In this document: one piece after another, positions 25,434-33,631 of the stretch
How the letters are laid out: each line of letters begins with the position of its first letter
Position numbering within the stretch: position 1 is the first letter of the stretch
Source: Clostridia bacterium
Lineage (GTDB): Bacteria > Bacillota > Clostridia > Oscillospirales > CAG-272
Assembly (NCBI GenBank): GCA_017420755.1
Contig: JAFQOG010000023.1
Coordinates: forward strand, 36,186 to 100,185
Length of the DNA: 64,000 nucleotides
Reading direction: 5' to 3'
The notes under the pieces: model-generated
What the model was told of the DNA's origin: nothing
Databases searched by the model: none
What the model saw: only the letters and a program-made list of their open reading frames with translations
Made by a program: the position numbers and the translations under genes

Positions 25434-26594
25434 TTAGTTCAAAAGCGCCTTTGCTAATGTCTTTATTTCTTCTCTGTTTTGTTCAGTCATTGAGGAACGA
25501 ATAGTCACGTCGGCTTCTAAAATATCTAAGCCTTTTAAATTTGCCAATGCTTCTCTGATTTTCTTACCAGCACTTGGCGCCCAAGAGCCGTTTTCAATGA
25601 TTGCGATTTTTCTGTTTTTATAGCCTCTTTCAAGTAGCTCATATAAAAACTCACGCATAAATGGGAAAATGTCATTATTATAGGTTGTTGTTGCAAGAAC
25701 CATTGTACCATATCTAAATGCATCCTCGATAGCCTCGTGCTTGTCAACCCTTGCAAGGTCATTTAAAACAACCTTAGGACAACCATTTTCTAAAAGCTCA
25801 TCCCTTAAAAGCTCAACTGCCTTTTTGGTGTTTCCATACACTGAGGTGTATGAAATAACAACTCCCTCACTCTCGACCTCGTAGCTTGTCCAAGTTTTAT
25901 ATAGGTCAATATAGTAGCTTAAATTCTCATTTAAAACAGGACCATGAAGTGGACAAATAGTGTTTATTTCGAACGCGCTTGCCTTTTTGAGAAGATTTGA
26001 AGCCTGCATACCATATTTGCCGACAATTCCAAAATAATATCTTCGTGCTTCACATGCCCAGCCGTCTTCATCTTGTACATCAAGTGCACCGAATTTTCCA
26101 AATGCATCAGCTGAGAAAAGAACCTTATCATAAGAATCATATGTCATTATAACCTCAGGCCAATGAACCATTGGAGCTGTTATAAAGGTCAAATTATGCT
26201 TGCCAAGTGACAAGGTGTCATTTTCCTTAACAACTATTCGACTATCGATATAGTCGCTTCCGAAAAACTGCTTCATCATAAGAAACGCCTTATCACTTGC
26301 CACTATTTGAGCATTTGGGTATTCTCTTTTGAAGGTTGTTATATTAGATGAATGGTCAGGCTCCATATGCTGAACTATTAAGTAGCTTGGCTCTTTGCCA
26401 TTTAGCTCTCTTTTAAGATTTTGCATCCAAGCATCACCAAAGCGAGCATCAACCGTATCAAAGACCGCTATTTTTTCATCCAAAATCACATATGAATTAT
26501 ATGACATTCCGTTAGGCACATCAAATTGCCCCTCGAATAAATCTATTAAATGGTCGTTTACACCAATATACTTTATATCGTTTGTTATTTTCAT
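25434..26594 (-). CDS. Flavodiiron protein (O2/NO reductase)
   Basis: 386 residues; the start at MKITNDIKYIGV follows GAGGTG, while the longer frame has no site. The N-terminal metallo-beta-lactamase-like domain holds the diiron ligands HMEPDHSS (H-x-E-x-D-H, about 80), the His in APMVHWPE, the Asp in SADAFGKFG and the His in CPLHGP near 227. The C-terminal flavodoxin domain (~250-386) shows VISYTSVYGNTKKA and ENGSWAPSAGK. Such proteins (FprA, ROO) reduce O2 to water or NO to N2O in anaerobes using rubredoxin as donor; the rubredoxin gene is in the same operon. Class A, with no fused rubredoxin. Confidence 0.95.
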   Translation of the reverse strand: MKITNDIKYIGVNDHLIDLFEGQFDVPNGMSYNSYVILDEKIAVFDTVDARFGDAWMQNLKRELNGKEPSYLIVQHMEPDHSSNITTFKREYPNAQIVASDKAFLMMKQFFGSDYIDSRIVVKENDTLSLGKHNLTFITAPMVHWPEVIMTYDSYDKVLFSADAFGKFGALDVQDEDGWACEARRYYFGIVGKYGMQASNLLKKASAFEINTICPLHGPVLNENLSYYIDLYKTWTSYEVESEGVVISYTSVYGNTKKAVELLRDELLENGCPKVVLNDLARVDKHEAIEDAFRYGTMVLATTTYNNDIFPFMREFLYELLERGYKNRKIAIIENGSWAPSAGKKIREALANLKGLDILEADVTIRSSMTEQNREEIKTLAKALLN

Positions 26595-26616
26595 AATATT
26601 CACCTCTTGCATCATT

Positions 26617-26645
26617 ATTTTATCATATATATCTTTCCATTTCAA
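26617..26645 (-). promoter_or_regulatory. Promoter of flavodiiron/ZIP/rubredoxin operon
   Basis: Minus-strand TTGAAA (26645-26640), 17-nt spacer, TAAAAT (26622-26617). Confidence 0.7.
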
Positions 26646-26666
26646 GAAATATTATTGCCAAAATCA

Positions 26667-26695
26667 TTGTATTTTTCAACATACTGTGTTAAAAT
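26667..26695 (+). promoter_or_regulatory. Promoter of serine hydrolase gene
   Basis: TTGTAT (26667-26672), 17-nt spacer, TAAAAT (26690-26695). Weak -35. Confidence 0.5.
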
Positions 26696-26725
26696 TTTAA
26701 TAACTAATTATGCGTGAGGAAAAGT

Positions 26726-28204
26726 ATGTTTAAAAACGTAACACCTGAATCAGTTGGCATAAAATCAAAATATGTCAAGGAATTCATTTCAAAGCTTGAA
26801 AAAAGAAAAATACATATGCATAGTGTCATTTTGTGCCGTTCATACGATATTTTTGGCGAATTTTATTGGGCGCCATTTGACAAGGATTTTTTACATAGAA
26901 TGTACTCCCAAACAAAAAGCTATGTTTCCGTAGCTATTGGGCTTTTGCTTGATGAGGGAAAGCTATCACTTGACGATAAAATAGCGGATTATTTTCCTGA
27001 AAAAATAGACTCTTTCATTCCTGATTCGTTAAAAAACCAAACTGTTAAAAACATGCTAATGATGTCAACTGTTGGTTTTGGTCAATTCTGGTTTAGAAAT
27101 ACCGACAAGGATAGATGCCACATTTATTTCAATAGGCAATGCGAAACAAGATATCCTGGCACTATTTGGGAATACGATAGCCAAGGCTCACAGGTCCTTT
27201 GCTGTCTTGTTGAAAAGCTATCTGGTAAGACCTTATTTGACTATTTAACCGAAAAGGTTTTTTCACATTTAGGAACATTTAAAACCGCAACTATTTTAAA
27301 AACACCAACTGGTGAAAGCTGGGGCGACTCTGCCCTTCTTTGCACCTCAAGAGATATGCTTTCATTTGGCAGATTTGTTATGAACTATGGCGTTTGGAAC
27401 GGCAAGCGTATTTTAAGTGAGGAATATTTAAAAATAGCAACATCGAATCTAATCGATAATCAAGAAACCGCCTTTAAGGATGTACTTGGTCACGGCTACG
27501 GATACCAAATTTGGAGAACCGAGAAAAACGGATTTGCCTTTGTCGGAATGGGCGATCAGCTTACAATTTGCCTTCCTGATTATGACTTGATTTTTGTTTG
27601 TACCGCAGACAATCAAGGCTCCGGATTTTCCCGTGAAATTATTCTTTCTTATTTCTTTGACATCATTGTTGACAACCTTGAAAACGCACCACTTTCAGAG
27701 GATAAAGCTTCATATAATGATATGATAGAAGCAACAAGTAATCTTTCGCTATTTAGTTTAAAGGGACAAGAATTTTCACCTTGGCAAGAAAAAATTGATG
27801 GTGTAAAATATACTTTTACGCAAAATGAGCTTGGCTTAAAGGATTTAACGTTTAAGTTTGATTCAAATGGTGGAACTCTATACTACACCAACGAAAACGG
27901 TGAACTGGAATTGAAATTCAAATTAAATGCAAATTATTTTGATAAGTTCCCCGAGCTTGGGTATTCTGGTGATGTTGGTGGTGTTTCAACGACTGACGGC
28001 TCAAAATATGACTGTGCAACCTCAGGCGCTTGGCTTTGTGACAATAAAATAATGCTGTTTTCCCAAATAATAGATAGATATTTTGGAAATGTATCTATGT
28101 GCTTTGGCTTTAATAAGGACAAAATCACAGTTACCTTTTATAAAACTGCAGAGGACTTTTTGTTGAATTACAATGGTCAAGCATTCGGTGAGCGCTCATT
28201 TTAA
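26726..28204 (+). CDS. Beta-lactamase-family serine hydrolase
   Basis: 492 residues; ATG preferred over an in-frame GTG four codons upstream because GAGGA lies just before it. The first ~320 residues are a class C beta-lactamase / esterase-fold domain: S-x-x-K in MYSQTKSYVSV near 65, Y-x-S in WEYDSQGS, and H-x-G in GHGYGYQIW. LLDEGKLSLDDKIADYFPE is the family's typical segment. The ~150-residue C-terminal part is beta-rich and may be a lipocalin-like appended domain. No signal peptide, so probably a cytoplasmic esterase, amidase or peptidase and not a drug-resistance enzyme. Monocistronic with its own terminator. Confidence 0.87.
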   Translation: MFKNVTPESVGIKSKYVKEFISKLEKRKIHMHSVILCRSYDIFGEFYWAPFDKDFLHRMYSQTKSYVSVAIGLLLDEGKLSLDDKIADYFPEKIDSFIPDSLKNQTVKNMLMMSTVGFGQFWFRNTDKDRCHIYFNRQCETRYPGTIWEYDSQGSQVLCCLVEKLSGKTLFDYLTEKVFSHLGTFKTATILKTPTGESWGDSALLCTSRDMLSFGRFVMNYGVWNGKRILSEEYLKIATSNLIDNQETAFKDVLGHGYGYQIWRTEKNGFAFVGMGDQLTICLPDYDLIFVCTADNQGSGFSREIILSYFFDIIVDNLENAPLSEDKASYNDMIEATSNLSLFSLKGQEFSPWQEKIDGVKYTFTQNELGLKDLTFKFDSNGGTLYYTNENGELELKFKLNANYFDKFPELGYSGDVGGVSTTDGSKYDCATSGAWLCDNKIMLFSQIIDRYFGNVSMCFGFNKDKITVTFYKTAEDFLLNYNGQAFGERSF

Positions 28205-28222
28205 CACATTTTAAAATAAATT

Positions 28223-28252
28223 AGGATAGGCCTTTATGCCTATCCTTTTTTA
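28223..28252 (+). terminator. Terminator of serine hydrolase gene
   Basis: AGGATAGGC-ctttat-GCCTATCCTTTTTT. Confidence 0.92.
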
Positions 28253-28269
28253 TTAAATTTTTTTACTTT

Positions 28270-28321
28270 AACAAAATATAAACAAAACATAAACCTTTAA
28301 CTAACAAGACATAACTATAAT
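28270..28321 (+). promoter_or_regulatory. Site A: 11-bp phased operator and promoter of cls
   Basis: Consecutive 11-bp units AACAAAATATA, AACAAAACATA, AACCTTTAACT and AACAAGACATA (starting 28270, 28281, 28292, 28303), then a perfect -10 TATAAT at 28316, 35 bp after the start of the second unit. No consensus -35 is present, so activator dependence is likely. Direct repeats with 11-bp period are the usual target of OmpR/PhoB-class regulators, and one such regulator gene lies at 34599. Confidence 0.8.
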
Positions 28322-28360
28322 ACTAATTATAATCGATAAATATGCTTTGGAGGCGAGGAT

Positions 28361-29926
28361 ATGAAAAGAAAATATCAAGTCAATACCGGCGACAAAACAA
28401 TTGAGCGAGAATATAACTACATTCCTGTACGATACATCGTTGCAGTTCTTATAACAATTTTTGAAATTGTTGCAATTATTGGAATTGTGGTTGCGTGCTG
28501 TTATTACATCCCTTACTTTTATATAGCAGCGTTTATAACTGAAATATTTTGCGTAATTAAGATTATAGCCTCAGACGACAACCCCGATTATAAGGTGCCG
28601 TGGCTTTTGTTCGTTCTTATCTTGCCTATTGCAGGATTTATGCTTTACTTTATCTTTTATTCAAGAAAGCTACAAAAGAAATATATACGCCGTCTGAATG
28701 AACTAAAAAAGTATAGATATGAAAAAGAGCAAGAAAAAATTCTTACAGAGCTTGACAAAAAGAATCTTCACGCATCATCACAAGCAAAAATGCTGTGTCA
28801 TATTGCAGAGGCAAGCGTGTTTGAAAACACAAAGGTGACCTACCACCCTCTTGGAGAAAGCATGTGGCAAGCAATGCTTTGCGACCTTGAAGCAGCCAAG
28901 AGCTTTATATTTATGGAATATTTCATTATTGAAGAAGGTGGATTTTGGAATTCTATATTAGATATTTTAAAAAGGAAGGCAAAAAACGGAGTTACTGTTC
29001 GTTTGCTCTACGATGATATTGGCTGTATGAGTACGCTTCCTGGAAGCTATCACAAGCAGCTTGCAAAAATGGGAATAGAAGCAACTCCATTCTCTCGCTT
29101 ACGTGGACAAGCAGACAGCGAATTCAACAATAGAAGTCACCGCAAAATTTGCGTAATCGATGGCAAGGTAGGATATACAGGTGGTGTCAATATCGCTGAC
29201 GAATATATAAATAAAGTAGAACGCTTTGGGCATTGGAAGGACACGGCTATACGTCTTGAGGGTGAGGCTGTATGGGAAATGACAAAAATGTTTCTTGTTG
29301 ATTACGGCATCAATGTAAAAAAGCTACCACCTGTTCCCGAAAACATCTATCCAACGGAAAACACAATACGCGCTGAGGGGTATGTAATTCCATTTGGTGA
29401 TGGTCCACGCCCCTTGTACGACCGCAGAGTTGGAAAGAGCGTTATTCAAAACATGTTAAATACTGCCACTCGATATATGTATATGACAACACCATATCTG
29501 ATTATAGACAGTGAACTTTGTCAAAGCATTGAAAATGCAGCTTTAAGGGGCGTTGATGTGCGAATCATCGTTCCACACATCCCGGATAAGAAGCTTGTTT
29601 TTGGTATAACAAGAAGCTTTTATCATCGTTTGATGAAGGCTGGTGTGAAAATTTACGAATATAAGCCTGGCTTTATTCACGCAAAAAGCTACGTTTGTGA
29701 TGACGAATATGCAATGATTGGCACAATAAATCTTGACTATCGCAGTCTTGTTCACCATTTTGAAAATGGTGTTTGGATGTATCGCTGTGATTCAATAATG
29801 GATATAAAAAAGGATATTGAAGAAACGATGGAAAAATCCATAGAGGTTAATCCAAAAATGTTAAAGACCGGTCTTTTTACACGCTTTGTTCGCTCAGTAG
29901 TAAGAATATTTGCACCAATGCTGTAA
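28361..29926 (+). CDS. cls: Cardiolipin synthase (phospholipase D family)
   Basis: 521 residues. Two or three N-terminal transmembrane segments (about 25-52, 55-75 and 80-105) are followed by two phospholipase D domains. The HKD motifs are HRKICVIDGKVGYTGG near 260 and HAKSYVCDDEYAMIGTIN near 438, both with His, Lys and Asp in register. Bacterial Cls joins two phosphatidylglycerols into cardiolipin at the membrane. GGAGG stands before the ATG. The promoter carries the 11-bp phased operator shared with the downstream transporter and two-component genes, so cardiolipin remodelling is probably one output of that regulatory system. Confidence 0.93.
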   Translation: MKRKYQVNTGDKTIEREYNYIPVRYIVAVLITIFEIVAIIGIVVACCYYIPYFYIAAFITEIFCVIKIIASDDNPDYKVPWLLFVLILPIAGFMLYFIFYSRKLQKKYIRRLNELKKYRYEKEQEKILTELDKKNLHASSQAKMLCHIAEASVFENTKVTYHPLGESMWQAMLCDLEAAKSFIFMEYFIIEEGGFWNSILDILKRKAKNGVTVRLLYDDIGCMSTLPGSYHKQLAKMGIEATPFSRLRGQADSEFNNRSHRKICVIDGKVGYTGGVNIADEYINKVERFGHWKDTAIRLEGEAVWEMTKMFLVDYGINVKKLPPVPENIYPTENTIRAEGYVIPFGDGPRPLYDRRVGKSVIQNMLNTATRYMYMTTPYLIIDSELCQSIENAALRGVDVRIIVPHIPDKKLVFGITRSFYHRLMKAGVKIYEYKPGFIHAKSYVCDDEYAMIGTINLDYRSLVHHFENGVWMYRCDSIMDIKKDIEETMEKSIEVNPKMLKTGLFTRFVRSVVRIFAPML

Positions 29927-29940
29927 AATTTATTTTTTAT

Positions 29941-29997
29941 AACATTTTGGAAACAATTCTTCAACAAAACGCAAAAAACGAGATAATAAAATATAAT
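29941..29997 (+). promoter_or_regulatory. Site B: 11-bp phased operator and promoter
   Basis: Units AACATTTTGGA, AACAATTCTTC and AACAAAACGCA at 29941, 29952 and 29963, exactly 11 bp apart. The -10 is TAAAAT at 29987, 35 bp after the second unit start (TATAAT at 29992 is an alternative). Same arrangement as sites A, C and D. Confidence 0.75.
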
Positions 29998-30028
29998 CAC
30001 AAAAGAAAAACGAGGAAATTAAAGGATT

Positions 30029-30409
30029 ATGGAAAATAACGTTTTTACCTATCAATATTCAGCATCAAAAAACAAAGAAATTGAAAGCATTAGAAAAAAG
30101 TACCTACCCAAGGAGGAAAACAAGCTTGAAACACTAAAGCGTCTTGACTCTCGTGTTCAAAGTGCAGGAATGCTTGAAGCGCTTTGTCTTGGCGTTGTGG
30201 GAATTCTCATTTTTGGAATTGGAATGCGCTTCTTTCTTAATGTGTTTGCCGGAGGAGCCATATTCGCTGCTCTATTTATGATAATAGGTACAATTTTGAT
30301 GTTGCCTGCTTATCCACTATATAGATGGATAGCGAAAAAAAGAAAGGCTGAGCTAACGCCAGAGATTCTTCGTCTCTCCGAAGAAATAATAAATTCTCAA
30401 AATTCTTAA
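30029..30409 (+). CDS. Small two-helix membrane protein (paralogue of the gene at 37225)
   Basis: 126 residues. A charged N-terminal half (FTYQYSASKNKEIESIRKKYLPKEENKL, about residues 6-45) is followed by two transmembrane helices (about 50-72 and 78-98) and a basic tail ending TPEILRLSEEIIN. The 137-residue protein at 37225 repeats the same plan: VFSYNYSAKEQAEIKKIREKY, RLRRLDASV, two helices, APEIIRLTDEL. A truncated third copy follows at 30484. Both ends are predicted cytoplasmic. Function unknown. Its own promoter has the phased operator, so it is part of the proposed envelope regulon. Confidence 0.8.
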   Translation: MENNVFTYQYSASKNKEIESIRKKYLPKEENKLETLKRLDSRVQSAGMLEALCLGVVGILIFGIGMRFFLNVFAGGAIFAALFMIIGTILMLPAYPLYRWIAKKRKAELTPEILRLSEEIINSQNS

Positions 30410-30414
30410 AGATT

Positions 30415-30466
30415 AACAAAACGCAAACAATTTTTAAAAAAATCAAAAATAAACGGCTGTTATAAT
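30415..30466 (+). promoter_or_regulatory. Site C: 11-bp phased operator and promoter
   Basis: Units AACAAAACGCA (30415) and AACAATTTTTA (30426), then TATAAT at 30461, 35 bp after the second unit start. It probably drives the transcript through the gene remnant at 30484, the 89-residue protein and both ABC transporter pairs. Confidence 0.78.
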
Positions 30467-30483
30467 CAAATCATCACAACTCT

Positions 30484-30627
30484 ATGATTATCGGCATTGT
30501 CATTGGAATTGTTGGAATGGCATTAGCAGCTATAAACTATCCAATTTACAAGGGTATTATTAATAGAAGAAAGAAAAAATATGGCGCTGAAATTTTATCC
30601 CTCAGCGAAAAAATAATAAATAATTAA
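30484..30627 (+). pseudogene. C-terminal remnant of a small two-helix membrane protein
   Basis: An open frame of 47 codons translates to a sequence matching only the second helix and tail of the paralogues at 30029 and 37225 (IGIVIGIVGMALAAINYPIY, then EILSLSEKIIN). The N-terminal YSA..IRKKY half and the first helix are missing. There is no ribosome binding site at the ATG, which lies only about 10 nt after the expected transcription start from site C. The simplest reading is a third paralogue whose 5' half was lost by deletion that left its promoter. It could still be translated as a 47-residue single-helix peptide. Confidence 0.7.
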
Positions 30628-30653
30628 ATTAAACATATAAGGAGATAACTACT

Positions 30654-30923
30654 ATGGGATTAAGAGCATTTTTCAAAAGAGCATTTGGTGATATGAAGGA
30701 AAGCACCAAGGCACAGCACGAGGTTGATAAGGCAAACTTTGCAGCAGCAAAGGCAGAATCAAAGGCACAATGGGAGGAAGCTAAGGCAACTGGCGACCCT
30801 AAGTGTCGCAAGGCTGTTATGCAAGCAAAGCGCGATAAGCAAATTGCAGAAGCTAACGAGCGCAAGGCGGCAGCAGAGGCTCGCATTGAGGCAGTAAAAA
30901 AGGAAGAAATCTCAGAAGAATAA
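30654..30923 (+). CDS. Small charged, Ala-rich helical protein
   Basis: 89 residues with AAGGAG 9 nt before the ATG. The start is amphipathic and basic (MGLRAFFKRAFGDMKES). The rest is one long Ala/Lys/Glu helix (residues ~18-85: KAQHEVDKANFAAAKAESK and KRDKQIAEANERKAAAEAR) with coiled-coil-like spacing, broken only at GDPKCRKAV. No membrane helix. It is not a family I recognise. As the first intact gene of the transcript that also encodes two ABC transporters, it may be a peripheral membrane or scaffold protein; this is inference. Codon use is like the neighbours. Confidence 0.8.
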   Translation: MGLRAFFKRAFGDMKESTKAQHEVDKANFAAAKAESKAQWEEAKATGDPKCRKAVMQAKRDKQIAEANERKAAAEARIEAVKKEEISEE

Positions 30924-30928
30924 GCGAA

Positions 30929-30951
30929 AAGCGAGCTATACTGGCTCGCTT
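30929..30951 (+). other. Intercistronic hairpin
   Basis: AAGCGAGC-tatactg-GCTCGCTT between the 89-residue protein gene and the first ABC gene. No T-run follows, so it is more likely an mRNA-stability or partial-attenuation element than a terminator. Confidence 0.55.
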
Positions 30952-30975
30952 ATATCGCACTATATAGGAGTAAAA

Positions 30976-31884
30976 ATGAACGCTATTGAAATTAGAAATC
31001 TTTCAAAAAGCTTTCGCGGAATGTTTGCGGTTGACCACCTAAATATGACTGTTCCGCAGGGAGCAATTTATGGCTTTATCGGTGAAAACGGTTCTGGAAA
31101 ATCAACCACTGAAAAGCTTATTTGTGGTCATCTTGTGCCAGACGGTGGCGAAATTAAGCTATTTGGCAGAGATTACACCGACCCGGGAGTTAGAGTGCGC
31201 GTAGGCGCTTTGATTGAAAATGCAGGATGCTTCCCCAGCTCAAGCATATACCAAAACCTAAAAATGCAATGTATAAACTTGGGCATTAAAAATGCAGATG
31301 AGGAAATTAATCGTGTGCTTGAGATTGTACGTATGGAGAACAACGCAAATATTAAATTTAAAAGCTGCTCTCTTGGTATGAAGCAACGTGTTGGCATCGC
31401 TATGGCATTACTCGGCGACCCGGCTCTATTGATTCTTGACGAGCCGATCAATGGTCTTGACACTGATGGTATGCGAATTATGCGTGAAATTCTTATTGAT
31501 ATCACACAAAAATACGGCTGCACAGTGCTTATCTCCTCGCACCTGCTTGGCGAGCTTGAAAAAATTGCAACCCATTATGGCATTATCCGTCAAGGAAAAA
31601 TGATAATGGAAATGAGTGCCGAAGAAATGGATTCAAGAGCGCAGGTGTTTACCTCTCTTAAAACTCAAGATATGGATGGTGCTTTGCGCTTGTTATCTAA
31701 AAAATATGAGGATGTAAGACAAGAGGACGGATACATACGCATTTACGACGTGCAAGACGTTGAAAGAATAGTTTCTTTTCTTATAGAGAATGGTCATGTA
31801 GTAAGTGAAATCAAGAAAAACAAGATTGGACTTGAGGAATACTACATTGAAATTATGTCAAAGCAAGGAGGTAAAAAACAATGA
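30976..31884 (+). CDS. ABC transporter ATP-binding protein, BcrA type (pair 1)
   Basis: 302 residues. Walker A GENGSGKST near 40, a signature segment CSLGMKQRVGIAMAL near 133 in place of LSGGQ as in bacitracin/lantibiotic exporters of the BcrA type, Walker B LLILDEPINGLD, and H-loop ISSHLLGE. The C-terminal ~85 residues are the regulatory extension usual in the BcrA group. It powers the ABC-2 permease of the next gene, with which it overlaps by 4 nt (ATGA). The likely role is export or detoxification of membrane-active peptides. A second near-copy lies at 32732. Confidence 0.93.
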   Translation: MNAIEIRNLSKSFRGMFAVDHLNMTVPQGAIYGFIGENGSGKSTTEKLICGHLVPDGGEIKLFGRDYTDPGVRVRVGALIENAGCFPSSSIYQNLKMQCINLGIKNADEEINRVLEIVRMENNANIKFKSCSLGMKQRVGIAMALLGDPALLILDEPINGLDTDGMRIMREILIDITQKYGCTVLISSHLLGELEKIATHYGIIRQGKMIMEMSAEEMDSRAQVFTSLKTQDMDGALRLLSKKYEDVRQEDGYIRIYDVQDVERIVSFLIENGHVVSEIKKNKIGLEEYYIEIMSKQGGKKQ

Positions 31885-32717
31885 CAAAGGAATTAAATTT
31901 TAAATCTCCAAGCTTCTTTGAAAGAATCAAAAGCATGCTGGGTGTGGACTTCTATCGTCTATTCCACACTCCCCTGTTTTACATTTTCCTTGTAATTTCG
32001 GCTATTATTCCTGCTATGGTTTCGTGCCTTACTATGATGCCGGACCAAAGTGGAAACACAATGGAGCCACTATATTCTAATGTATGGCAAATTATCGCTG
32101 CATCCGAGCCACTTTATGTTGTTAGATCCATTGCCGACTATGCAAACATGAATATGGTATTTATTTTTGGCGGTATAATGGTTTCCATTTTTATTGGACA
32201 CGACTACAAAAGCGGTTACGTTAAGCAGCTTTTCACAACTCACGCAAAGAAGCAAGACTATATGATTTCAAAGTCCCTTACTTGCGCCTTTGCTATGGCT
32301 TGTATGTGTTTGACATATTTAATCGGTGGAATTGCAGGTGGCGCCTTTGCTGGCTACGCTTGGGATATAAACGTTGGTTCTCTTATTATTGCAATTCTTG
32401 GAAAAATTATTATGTCTCTTGGATGGGCGAGCCTATATACATTTCTTAACATCATTTTCAGAAGATATTTTGGTGTATCCGTTGGTGCTTCATTCTTCTT
32501 TGGCACAGGAATTCTTATAATCGGTGTTGCCGCAATTGTTGAAAGCCTTTCACTTCCTGCAAGCTTTTTGAATGTTTTCCTTTATGGCTCATCTGTAAAT
32601 GCGTGTCTTACAAGCAATATTGGAACACTTATTGTTTGCATTTGGGTATCTTTTGCCTGGGCATTTATTTACAATGTTGCAGGAACATATATCCTAAACA
32701 AGAGCGATGTTTACTAA
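31881..32717 (+). CDS. ABC-2 type transporter permease (pair 1)
   Basis: 278 residues with six predicted transmembrane helices and the N-terminal cytoplasmic segment MLGVDFYRLFHTPLFYIFL typical of BcrB-like ABC-2 permeases. A long first extracellular loop (about residues 55-95) precedes GHDYKSGYVKQLFTTHAKK, the cytoplasmic coupling region. Partner of the ATPase encoded immediately upstream. Similar in length and layout to the permease at 33631, so the two ATPase-permease pairs arose by tandem duplication. Confidence 0.9.
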   Translation: MTKELNFKSPSFFERIKSMLGVDFYRLFHTPLFYIFLVISAIIPAMVSCLTMMPDQSGNTMEPLYSNVWQIIAASEPLYVVRSIADYANMNMVFIFGGIMVSIFIGHDYKSGYVKQLFTTHAKKQDYMISKSLTCAFAMACMCLTYLIGGIAGGAFAGYAWDINVGSLIIAILGKIIMSLGWASLYTFLNIIFRRYFGVSVGASFFFGTGILIIGVAAIVESLSLPASFLNVFLYGSSVNACLTSNIGTLIVCIWVSFAWAFIYNVAGTYILNKSDVY

Positions 32718-32731
32718 TTGGAGGTCGAAAA

Positions 32732-33631
32732 ATGAATGCTATTGAAATTAAAAATTTAACAAAAAGCTTCGGCCAAAAGCAAGCTCTTTGTGGGCTGAAT
32801 ATGACTGTTCCCCAAGGCGCGATTTACGGCTTTATCGGTGAAAACGGCTCTGGAAAATCCACAACCGAAAAAATCATTTGTGGTCTTATTCACGAAAATG
32901 GTGGAAGTGTTAAGCTTTACGGCAAACCACACACCGATTTGGATGTTCGTGCAAGCATGGGTGTGCTTATTGAAGCCCCAGGCTGCTTCCCTTCTCTTAG
33001 TGTTTGGAACAACATGATGATTCAAGCAGCCAATCTAAGAATCAAGGATGCAAAAAAAGAGGTAGTAAAGGTTTTAAAGGCTGTTCGAATGGAGGGTGCG
33101 GCAGGGAACAAATACAAAAACTGCTCCCTTGGTATGAAGCAACGCATTGGAATTGCCATGGCTTTGCTTGGTAATCCCAAATTGTTGGTTCTTGACGAGC
33201 CTATAAACGGATTGGATGCTGACGGAATGAGAATTATGCGTGAGATTTTGACAGACATAACAAAATCAGGCGCAACAGTTGTTATTTCCTCTCACGTTCT
33301 TGGCGAGCTTGAAAAAATTGCAACCCATTACGGCATTATTAAGGGTGGAAAAATGATAGTTGAAATGACCGCTGAGGAGCTTGAGGCAAGCTGTCGTACA
33401 TACATTGCGCTCAAGGCGAGGGATATGAATGCTGCAAGACTTCTCCTTTCTTCTAAGTTCTCTCGCGTGGTTGAGGATAAGGCAGGCTATTTAAGAGTTT
33501 ACGACGAGGTAAAGAACGAAGAAATAGTAAAGCAACTTTATGACAATGGAATTGTTGTAACAGAAATCAAGAACGACAAAATTGGTCTTGAGGAATATTA
33601 TATCGACTTGATGAAGGAGGCAAGAAAATAA
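32732..33631 (+). CDS. ABC transporter ATP-binding protein, BcrA type (pair 2)
   Basis: 299 residues; the start at MNAIEIKNLTKSFGQK is chosen because GGAGG lies 7 nt upstream, not the longer frame that overlaps the previous gene. Walker A GENGSGKST, signature CSLGMKQRIGIAMAL, Walker B LLVLDEPINGLD and H-loop ISSHVLGE repeat those of the first ATPase almost word for word, as does the C-terminal tail IGLEEYYIDLM. The stop overlaps the following permease start by 1 nt. Confidence 0.93.
   Translation: MNAIEIKNLTKSFGQKQALCGLNMTVPQGAIYGFIGENGSGKSTTEKIICGLIHENGGSVKLYGKPHTDLDVRASMGVLIEAPGCFPSLSVWNNMMIQAANLRIKDAKKEVVKVLKAVRMEGAAGNKYKNCSLGMKQRIGIAMALLGNPKLLVLDEPINGLDADGMRIMREILTDITKSGATVVISSHVLGELEKIATHYGIIKGGKMIVEMTAEELEASCRTYIALKARDMNAARLLLSSKFSRVVEDKAGYLRVYDEVKNEEIVKQLYDNGIVVTEIKNDKIGLEEYYIDLMKEARK

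Noticed and set aside
26726-28204. Beta-lactamase resistance gene
   Set aside because: The fold and S-x-x-K motif match, but there is no signal peptide and the protein is much longer than a beta-lactamase; esterase or peptidase-like relatives fit better.
28270-28313. CRISPR-like short repeats upstream of cls
   Set aside because: Period is 11 bp without spacers and the same units occur at other promoters at fixed distance from the -10; they are operators. No CRISPR array or cas gene is present in the window.
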